From a virus: DNA of 45,800 nt. Shown here in pieces: positions 40,267-45,800 of the stretch (its first letter is position 1; every line of letters starts with the position of its first letter). Where the stretch lies: the IMG/VR virus record IMGVR_UViG_3300012356_000002, positions 1-45,800 of that record. One strand, written 5' to 3'. The position numbers were made by a program, and so were the translations under genes. The notes below the pieces were generated by a model. The model saw only the letters and a program-made list of their open reading frames with translations, made no database searches and was not told the origin of the DNA.

Positions 40267-40376
40267 AACAAAATCGCATCGGAGTAGGAAAGGCGGACTT
40301 CTGTGCCTCGTTCCTGACCACTCAACTGATCCATGATTTTCCCGATTATACGCTTTGAGGCTTCCTGAATTGCCAT
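40185..40376 (-). CDS. Small helical protein overlapping the lipoprotein gene
   Basis: A 63-residue protein coupled to the receiver-domain gene by a one-base overlap (TAATG). It is amphipathic and helical (KRIIGKIMDQLSGQERGTEV, then YSDAILLCSLLTLLQEQQKL) with no full transmembrane span. Its last third shares DNA with the start of the lipoprotein in another frame. A possible lysis-control or spanin-related role rests on context only. Confidence 0.5.
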   Translation of the reverse strand: MAIQEASKRIIGKIMDQLSGQERGTEVRLSYSDAILLCSLLTLLQEQQKLFDDLESKSQSWLH

Positions 40377-41128
40377 TAGTCATTGTAGTTTAGGCGATGT
40401 TTGCGGAGGATTTCGTGAGCCACGGAGACGGAGAATGGCTTCATTAGCACACCGATGTATCCTAGCCCTTGTGCCTTGGTAAGCATGTCGGGAAAGCCAG
40501 AGGTGATGATGACCATGCAGTTGCGGGAGACCTCTTTGATCTTTCGTACGATCTCAACCCCGGAGCCATCGGGCATTTGTAGGTCTATCAGGGCAAGGTG
40601 GAAGAAGTATTTATTCACGACTTCGAGGGCATCCTTGATCTTGGTAACAGCGGTGATCACGGTGTTTTGAACCTGGAAAAGTTGAGTTAGCAGTTCTAGA
40701 ATGTCCTCGTTGTCTTCGACGATTAGTATCTCAGCCTTCACCGGGTGAAGTTGCTCGCGTCTTGCTCGGGTCTTGTTGAGTTCCAAAGCTACGGCAATAG
40801 AGTGGGCTAACCGGCCTATGTAGCTTTTCAAGATGTAGTCTGCCGCGCCCATACGGAGAGTTTTTGCGGCAACCCTGTCATCGAGCGTACCGGTGACGTA
40901 GATGAGGGGAGTGTGTTTCGCAAGCCGGTCACGGATTGTGAGGGCTTCGTAGTCAACGAAGCCAGGCACGGAGAAATCGGCAAGGATAACGTCATTGGTA
41001 AAAAGGGTTAGCTCGCTTTCGTAGGATGCTCGGTCACGGACCGTGGAAAGGTTCGCCAGATCACGAAGCTCGTGGCGAATGATCGTGGCATCGTTTTCAT
41101 CGTCTTCAAGCAGGAGGACTCGCCACAT
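40376..41128 (-). CDS. Tandem response-regulator receiver (REC-REC) protein
   Basis: A 250-residue protein consisting of two receiver domains and no output domain. REC1 (about 1-115): acidic pocket E8/D9, phosphoacceptor D51 (ILADFSVPG), T79 (YVTG) and K101 (ILKS). REC2 (about 132-250): E138/D139, D182 (LIDLQMPDG), S210 (ITSG) and K230 (MKPF). Both sets of key residues are complete, so both could be phosphorylated. A phage virion/lysis region is an unusual place for such a protein. No histidine kinase is encoded in the window, so it may intercept a host phosphorelay. Confidence in domains is high; role unknown. Confidence 0.85.
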   Translation of the reverse strand: MWRVLLLEDDENDATIIRHELRDLANLSTVRDRASYESELTLFTNDVILADFSVPGFVDYEALTIRDRLAKHTPLIYVTGTLDDRVAAKTLRMGAADYILKSYIGRLAHSIAVALELNKTRARREQLHPVKAEILIVEDNEDILELLTQLFQVQNTVITAVTKIKDALEVVNKYFFHLALIDLQMPDGSGVEIVRKIKEVSRNCMVIITSGFPDMLTKAQGLGYIGVLMKPFSVSVAHEILRKHRLNYND

Positions 41129-41393
41129 TGGGCTTTTCGCGTTTTTCGAGTTCAGAGACCTTTTTGCTCACGAAAGCAAGCCAGTTCGTGAAGCCAACCC
41201 AGACACAGGTGGCCCAAAAGATTTGCACGTCGAGAACAGTAATGTTGGCTTCGTGAGACTTCCATTCTTTGAGGGTGATCACGACAATGCCCGCCACGGC
41301 TGCACCGACGTAGAGGAAGCCGTGAAGGATAACGGGGCTGTAGTACTTTGCCCATGCAGCCTGGCGTTTGAAGAATAGTGCTGTGTCGCTCAC
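41106..41393 (-). CDS. Two-helix membrane protein, holin candidate
   Basis: A 95-residue protein starting at GTG 41393 (GTGA overlap). Two transmembrane segments (VILHGFLYVGAAVAGIVVIT and IFWATCVWVGFTNWLAFV) are separated by a short polar loop (LKEWKSHEANIT), followed by a charged C-terminal tail (KKVSELEKREKP). This is the size and shape of class II holins. It precedes the receiver-domain and lipoprotein genes, so a lysis function is plausible but not proven. Confidence 0.6.
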   Translation of the reverse strand: MSDTALFFKRQAAWAKYYSPVILHGFLYVGAAVAGIVVITLKEWKSHEANITVLDVQIFWATCVWVGFTNWLAFVSKKVSELEKREKPNVASPPA

Positions 41394-41581
41394 GAAAGAA
41401 TGCAGAAGACGGCGATGGCCGCAACGATTATTATGATGAGAAGAATCACGCCAGGGTGTTTGTCAAGCCAGGTAGAGGCTTGTTTTAGTTTGTTAACGAG
41501 GAACATAGAAGAAGCGCAAGCAGTGGCCACGGACACAAACGAAGCGTTTGTGAGAGTGTGGTGAGCCATAGACACGTTCAT
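41390..41581 (-). CDS. Small single-span membrane protein
   Basis: A 63-residue protein; the internal methionine at 41569 (MAHHTLTNASF) is an alternative start. It has a weakly hydrophobic N-terminal third and one strong transmembrane helix at the C-terminus (VILLIIIIVAAIAVFCILS). It overlaps the 49-residue frame upstream and is coupled to the following holin-like gene. It may take part in lysis or be a membrane anchor. Unrecognised. Confidence 0.5.
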   Translation of the reverse strand: MNVSMAHHTLTNASFVSVATACASSMFLVNKLKQASTWLDKHPGVILLIIIIVAAIAVFCILS

Positions 41582-41642
41582 CTATGCGCCGCCATTTGTG
41601 GAGGCCGACGAAACAGAGGATTTTGCCAAGGATGCGTTTCAT
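41493..41642 (-). CDS. Tiny cysteine-containing protein (49 aa)
   Basis: A 49-residue frame from ATG 41642 to TAA 41493 that overlaps the stop of the upstream fibre gene by ATGA. It opens MKRILGKILCFVGLHKWRR and has FVCVRGHC near the end, like small phage proteins with a short Leu-Gly-x-His-x-Trp motif plus cysteines. It overlaps the next gene by about 90 bases, so it is less certain than its neighbours. Confidence 0.4.
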   Translation of the reverse strand: MKRILGKILCFVGLHKWRRIDERVYGSPHSHKRFVCVRGHCLRFFYVPR

Positions 41643-42511
41643 CGTCCCAGGGAAGTTTGGAACTTTTGACAAGCGGTGGTGTAACCTGCGGCCTCCGCAG
41701 CAGTGAGGCCAATCCCGATAGAGTAGCAGCCCACGACCTTTGTCGAAAATTGCCCTATAACCGGGATCGTATCGTGAAGTCCGAACATGGTGAAGCTTAG
41801 GTCAGGCAGGGTCGGGCCATCATCGGTAGTGTTCGTGCCGACCGATGTGCCATTCTTGTAAAGAGTGTTGAGTGTCGCAGAGGTGCGGCTTGCCAGGTAC
41901 ATCCCTGTCCCGTTGGAGTCGGAATAGGCGATGTAGCTGGTCGCAGTGATAAATGGCTCGGCATAGGTGTTGCCATCGACGTAAGGTCCAACGGTCAGAG
42001 CAAAAGTGCTGTTGACTCCAGTTTTCTGACAGCCGCAAAAGCCAGCTTGGTTTGCAGCAGTGCGGACGTAGAGAAGAATATGCCCGTTCGTGGCGCTAGC
42101 GTAGACGGTGGAGGGTACGAGGCCGGTTGAAAGGTAAGACCCAGCAGAGGACGAAAGACCACCACTTGAGCCTCGTTCGACGTAGGTCCAAGTGCTGTTG
42201 GCAGCAGTGCTGTCCTCGACGGCAAGACCGTAATCGTTGATGATGGGTGCTTGGACGGCACCCATGACGGTGCTCGAACTGGCCGTGAAGGCGTCACCGG
42301 CGAATTGGTTGTTGCGATAGATTTTGGCTCGAATGCCTAGAGAGTAGATGTCACGGATCAAGACTGTGGCATCGGCAAGCGTTCGGGCGCTAATTGATCC
42401 AGCGTTGGTGGTAGCAGCGTAGCTCCAACGGTTGACCTCGGTCGAAAAACCGGGGCGCATTGCGGCCTGCGCGTTGAATGCGATGAGAAGAATGACCAGG
42501 GCTGCTTTCAT
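41639..42511 (-). CDS. Secreted or virion lectin-like protein (LamG-type)
   Basis: A 290-residue protein with an N-terminal hydrophobic signal-like segment (MKAALVILLIAFNAQAA). A beta-rich body follows with strands typical of concanavalin-like domains (TYVERGSSGGLSSSAGSYLS, HILLYVRTAANQAG) and a C-terminal STKVVGCYSIGIGLTAAEAA helix pattern. It probably binds carbohydrate as a tail or capsid fibre. The signal-like start is odd for a virion protein; it may be a genuine secretion signal. Confidence 0.55.
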   Translation of the reverse strand: MKAALVILLIAFNAQAAMRPGFSTEVNRWSYAATTNAGSISARTLADATVLIRDIYSLGIRAKIYRNNQFAGDAFTASSSTVMGAVQAPIINDYGLAVEDSTAANSTWTYVERGSSGGLSSSAGSYLSTGLVPSTVYASATNGHILLYVRTAANQAGFCGCQKTGVNSTFALTVGPYVDGNTYAEPFITATSYIAYSDSNGTGMYLASRTSATLNTLYKNGTSVGTNTTDDGPTLPDLSFTMFGLHDTIPVIGQFSTKVVGCYSIGIGLTAAEAAGYTTACQKFQTSLGR

Positions 42512-43272
42512 CAGAAGTAAGGAGTCTGCACCACGCTGAAGATGTTGTTGGTGAAGGCGTGTGCGGAGAGCGTGTAGATGTCGATGGCGTTAGCGTTAGT
42601 CGTTTGCTGCGGGGCCGTGCGGTTCATGAATGCGTAGTTAGTGGCCCAGGTGACGGACCAGGTGCCGATGTTATTCTCCAAAATCCACAGCTCGATGTTT
42701 TGCGGGGTGGTTGTGCTAGGCAGTGTTGTGGGGGCTGGGATGAATGCGGTGTTGGTGATGGTTAGCTTGAAGTAGTTACCGAGCGATGGGTCAAAGCCGA
42801 AGATGTTGGTGCCGATTTGGGTGAGAGTGATCCAAGTCAACGCCGCTGTGGAAGCAGTTGCAGTGACGTTCGAGCCGCTAATTGCCCAGGTGACTGTGGA
42901 GCTGTTCGTGAAGTTGGGCGTGGAAACATTCGTAGCGTTAACCGAAACCGTTGTGCCCCCAGCGGCTGAGGTTGCCGTGATGTTGGTGCCGTTGATGGAC
43001 CAGGTGACCGTGGCAGAGTTGGTGACGTTGGGTGTGGGGACGTTCGTGGCGTTGACGGAGAATGTGTTCGTGAGGTTGATAGCAGCTTTCAGATTGGCGT
43101 AGGTGATGTTTTTGTTCGTGGTACCGGACTCCACGACGAAAAGATCGTTGGTCGCGGGTGTGGTGACGGCGGGGTACTGGCTGATCTTTGTGACGATGGT
43201 TGCAGCGATAAAAGCTAGCGCGGCCAAGACCGTGGCGGCTGCTAGGATACGTTTGCGGGTCAGTGAACTCAT
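42511..43272 (-). CDS. Membrane-anchored or fibre protein with tandem repeats
   Basis: A 253-residue protein with a hydrophobic N-terminal segment (ILAAATVLAALAFIAATIV) and an Asn/Thr-rich body. A roughly 37-residue unit repeats twice: VNATNVPTPNVTNSATVTWS and VNATNVSTPNFTNSSTVTWA. Before this there is a TNKNITYANLKAAI motif frequent in phage fibre starts. Likely a short tail or capsid fibre. The stop overlaps the next start by one base. Confidence 0.55.
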   Translation of the reverse strand: MSSLTRKRILAAATVLAALAFIAATIVTKISQYPAVTTPATNDLFVVESGTTNKNITYANLKAAINLTNTFSVNATNVPTPNVTNSATVTWSINGTNITATSAAGGTTVSVNATNVSTPNFTNSSTVTWAISGSNVTATASTAALTWITLTQIGTNIFGFDPSLGNYFKLTITNTAFIPAPTTLPSTTTPQNIELWILENNIGTWSVTWATNYAFMNRTAPQQTTNANAIDIYTLSAHAFTNNIFSVVQTPYF

Positions 43273-43424
43273 GGCGTGCCTCCCCCGATTTCCTCACCAC
43301 CTGCTCCGCCGATTATTTCGCCTTGTGCACCACCGATGACCCAGACATCCGTGGTCGCAGGAGGAGGCTCCGCAGCAGGCGTCTGGCTCTTAATCATGAC
43401 CAGGTTACCGATTATTAGTATCAT
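43269..43424 (-). CDS. Tiny glycine-rich protein (51 aa)
   Basis: A 51-residue frame from ATG 43424 to TGA 43269, overlapping both neighbours by ATGA. It has a short hydrophobic start (MILIIGNLVMIKS) and a Pro/Ala/Gly-rich body (AAEPPPATTDVWVIGGAQGE, then GGAGGEEIGGG) that looks like a short fibre or collar peptide. Function unknown, but the couplings support a real gene. Confidence 0.5.
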   Translation of the reverse strand: MILIIGNLVMIKSQTPAAEPPPATTDVWVIGGAQGEIIGGAGGEEIGGGTP

Positions 43425-43699
43425 ATGCGGTAGGCAATAATCTTACCCGTTGCCAGTTTGATGACCGTGAAAAAGCCCCGAATCTCCATGCCCGCGCTTA
43501 GTGCCACGCCCGCAAGTGCGCCGGTCATGCACACGGTAGCAGGGATGGACGGGAGGTTGCCGCTGGTGAGAGTGGTGAAGGTACAAGCTGAGAGGCATTG
43601 GATTATGCCCCACGAGCCGGAGTGGGAGCCGGTGTCCTCGATGAAGTCCGAGCCGAGTTGCCCGAGTGCCAGTGACTGTGGAGCCTGTTTGCTGAGCAT
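43421..43699 (-). CDS. Small virion protein candidate after terminase
   Basis: A 92-residue protein. Beta-rich, with the patterns DTGSHSGSWGIIQCLSACTF and TLTSGN, then FFTVIKLATGKIIAYRI at the end, similar to small proteins found beside fibre genes in many phages (often named hypothetical or head fibre-related). Starts seven bases after the terminase gene. Function unknown. Confidence 0.5.
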   Translation of the reverse strand: MLSKQAPQSLALGQLGSDFIEDTGSHSGSWGIIQCLSACTFTTLTSGNLPSIPATVCMTGALAGVALSAGMEIRGFFTVIKLATGKIIAYRI

Positions 43700-43705
43700 T
43701 TTGTT

Positions 43706-45172
43706 CTATATGGTTAAGGTTACCTTGCCAAGATCAAGCAAGGGCTTGTCGATGACTTCGTCTCCGATTGGCCTGTTGTAATTTTTCTCATCCACCCAAC
43801 ATGGTTCGTCAAGCACGAGGCGGTAGAGGTTCTCCATCGCATGGTCGTCCTTGTCAACGGGCTTGTTCTTTTCCTCGTTCCAATACCAACGCTGGATTTC
43901 CCACAGTGTGCGTCTGGCGGTCTCGGTGAAGAAAAGTATGGGAGGGTTGTGAGAGAGAAGTTCCTTGACACGGGAAATGCCGCGCATGGGGTCCTTCACA
44001 CCTTTCTCGACCGGGAAGCCGTTCATGGCGAAGTCGTCGGACCATGATTGTTCGGTAGTCTGGACTTCGATGAAGGCGAGAGGGTCGGCAATGCCGCGAA
44101 TGAGATTGCGGCCATTGGTGACTTTTTTCATCATCTTGCACAAGTCGCCCACGTTCCCGTGCTCGAAAATGTCGTTGAAGATGTAGAAGCGTCCACGTGG
44201 GTCAACGGCGAGAAAGAGCACGCAGTGGGGGACTTTAGGATGGGGGTCAATGGCGTAGTAGATTGGCCACGACTTCGGGGGAGAGTCTGGCGCGCTCCAA
44301 CCGGTTGGTAGCTGCTGAAGCACGTGCTTGTCATAGCGGAACTCTTTGTAGACCAACCCAGCCAAATGTAGTGGTTTGCCCCATAGACGGCATTCCTTTT
44401 CCTCGTCCGTTAACGAGTCCTCGAAAATCTTTATCGCTTCGCTTGAGATGTAGGGGTTGTCGTAGATCGAGCACTCTACTTTGAAAGCAGACCTCTCAAA
44501 CGTCCCGCCTGGTAGAAAAGCATCAGTAATCCAAGGCTCAGTGAGAGCCGTGAGCGTGAACCAAGCGTGGCCATCGCGGTCAATAAGGCCCCGTGAAGCA
44601 CCCACCCATAGACCCTCCGGGCATGGTTCGTCAATGTGGATGAAGTCGTAGTCGGTGCTTTCCACACTTTGTGGATCGTTGAGCCAGGAACGAACGGTTG
44701 CGAACCGGAGCACCGAGCCATTGCTGCACTCCACAATGTAGATTTTGCCCTCATGGTTGCGTGTTGTGCGCTTGATGAAACCATCGCGTGGGAGAAACTT
44801 CCAAAGTTTACCCTCATCGCCACGGTTGGACGTGTAGACTTCATCAATCTTTTCCCAGTTTGTTCCTACGACTAACCCCTTGACGGGGCGTTGGGGAATG
44901 CCGTCCCGTCGTGCTGGATCGTCCTCTGACATCCAAGCACGTTCGCCACGGAGCCATGCACAGTCTTCGGCACAGCCTGAGGTGCTTTTGCCCGAACGGT
45001 TGCCGCCAAAGATGGCTTTGCGGCGAACGATGGAACGGTGAAATGCATCTTGCTTGGGGTGTGGCTTATAGTAAAGTAAACCGTCATTACGTATCGCTGC
45101 TATCTTCTCCCTAAGAAGTTTTACCTTCTTACGACGTATTAAAGACAGCTCGATGTTGTCCGTGGCGATCAT
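43706..45172 (-). CDS. Terminase large subunit
   Basis: A 488-residue protein. The ATPase half has Walker A GGNRSGKS near residues 55-62 and Walker B FIHIDEP near 180. The nuclease half has YYAIDPHPKVPHCVLFLAVDPRG and IADPLAFIE as likely RNase H-type acidic motifs. The start overlaps the DnaQ-like gene by ATGA. It packages DNA into the procapsid with the portal. The small subunit was not identified. Confidence 0.85.
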   Translation of the reverse strand: MIATDNIELSLIRRKKVKLLREKIAAIRNDGLLYYKPHPKQDAFHRSIVRRKAIFGGNRSGKSTSGCAEDCAWLRGERAWMSEDDPARRDGIPQRPVKGLVVGTNWEKIDEVYTSNRGDEGKLWKFLPRDGFIKRTTRNHEGKIYIVECSNGSVLRFATVRSWLNDPQSVESTDYDFIHIDEPCPEGLWVGASRGLIDRDGHAWFTLTALTEPWITDAFLPGGTFERSAFKVECSIYDNPYISSEAIKIFEDSLTDEEKECRLWGKPLHLAGLVYKEFRYDKHVLQQLPTGWSAPDSPPKSWPIYYAIDPHPKVPHCVLFLAVDPRGRFYIFNDIFEHGNVGDLCKMMKKVTNGRNLIRGIADPLAFIEVQTTEQSWSDDFAMNGFPVEKGVKDPMRGISRVKELLSHNPPILFFTETARRTLWEIQRWYWNEEKNKPVDKDDHAMENLYRLVLDEPCWVDEKNYNRPIGDEVIDKPLLDLGKVTLTI

Positions 45173-45747
45173 GCAAGGCTACGTTCCACCAATTTGTCTT
45201 TCAACCACTTGTAAACCCGCCATGTTGCGCGAAGGTCGTGGAGAGCGTTGTGTGCGTGCTCGAGGGTTTCTCCAAAGGCGAATTGGTAAACTTCGCTCAA
45301 GCGTGGCCACTTTGGTCCGTACGGGCCAGGAACGTTGCAGACGTCCGTGCTATTACGCATTGTGCAGAACAAAGGTCGCTCGACAAACGGGTCAGGGAGT
45401 CCGAAGCGAACAAATTCACTTTTCAACACGAAAGAATCGAAGTCGATGTTGTGGGCAACGAACCAGTCAGCATGGACGGCAAGGTCTTGGAAAAGCACAA
45501 GGGCGTTATGAAGGCCGACGCCGGTTTCGACAGCTTTCTTCGTTGTGATGCCGTGGACGCGCGCAACGTCGTCGGGGATGGAGAAAGATGGAGTGATGAC
45601 AACGTTGATGCAAGCTAGCTCGTCGAGGCCCTCAGTGAGGAGGCAGGCCAGTTGGACGAGCCGTGGCTGGAGAGGGTCGGTGAGAGGGCGCTTGAAGTCG
45701 GCCTTCCCGGTTGTTTCCGTATCAAATAACAAAACCTTGTCCGGCAT
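45169..45747 (-). CDS. DnaQ-like 3'-5' exonuclease (DEDDh)
   Basis: A 192-residue protein of the DEDDh family: FDTETTG (motif I) near residue 8, HGIT, AHNIDFDSFVLKSEF (motif II) near residue 98, and HAHNALHDLRATWRVY (motif III) near residue 165. The start has no clear ribosome site. It is the first late gene on the right end and stands apart from the polymerase, so a role in proofreading, repair or host DNA degradation is equally possible. Confidence 0.8.
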   Translation of the reverse strand: MPDKVLLFDTETTGKADFKRPLTDPLQPRLVQLACLLTEGLDELACINVVITPSFSIPDDVARVHGITTKKAVETGVGLHNALVLFQDLAVHADWFVAHNIDFDSFVLKSEFVRFGLPDPFVERPLFCTMRNSTDVCNVPGPYGPKWPRLSEVYQFAFGETLEHAHNALHDLRATWRVYKWLKDKLVERSLA

Positions 45748-45800
45748 AACAAAGGAAAACTAACTAGCTAGCGCGACTACGTCGCACGGCCCTTGTGACC

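Overview
This window is almost entirely the genome of a tailed double-stranded DNA bacteriophage. It carries a portal protein, an SU10-like major capsid protein, a large terminase subunit and a family A DNA polymerase. Internal virion (ejection) proteins and a nozzle-like tail protein are present, while a tape-measure, sheath or long tail tube gene is not, which points to a short-tailed (podovirus-type) virion. I saw no integrase, repressor, tRNA, rRNA or CRISPR array, so a lytic lifestyle is likely. Most genes have purine-rich Shine-Dalgarno sites and many overlap by ATGA/GTGA, so the host is a bacterium that uses Shine-Dalgarno initiation. I cannot name the host.

Layout. A repeat-rich divergent region (1537-1815) separates two transcription arms. 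The rightward arm (1816-18681) is the early and replication arm. It starts with many small genes of unknown function. These are followed by a recombination block: a PD-(D/E)XK nuclease with Fe-S cysteines, a RecA-like ATPase of the Sak4 type, and a probable ssDNA-binding protein. Next comes a 260-base gap rich in hairpins. Then comes a nucleotide and DNA-modification block: an Nmad1/DUF1599 protein, a ParB domain fused to a decayed methyltransferase, an intact DPPY methyltransferase and a MazG-like pyrophosphohydrolase. The arm ends with a uracil-DNA-glycosylase-like/DNA polymerase fusion, an HNH homing endonuclease and a DUF3987-like helicase/ATPase.

The leftward arm holds the late genes. 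In transcription order from the right end they are: a DnaQ-like exonuclease, the terminase, small structural or fibre proteins, and a cluster of small membrane proteins. Then come a protein made of two response-regulator receiver domains, a lipoprotein in a spanin-like overlap, and the portal, scaffold, capsid and decoration genes. An intrinsic terminator follows, then an adaptor-like protein, a fibre, a nozzle, a receptor-binding candidate, a GNAT protein, two ejection proteins and a 2137-residue polyvalent virion protein. The last of these runs tail-to-tail into the replication arm at 18.6 kb. The leftward genes at 103-1536 point off the left end towards the right-end genes. The window is therefore best read as a circular or circularly permuted genome opened at an arbitrary place, although I cannot prove closure.

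The most notable items are the phage-borne tandem receiver-domain protein, the glycosylase-polymerase fusion lying next to several modification-associated genes, a recurrent stem-loop found at three gene junctions, and a wave of homing endonucleases (three HNH-AP2, one endonuclease VII type and one GIY-YIG) with signs of coconverted flanking DNA.
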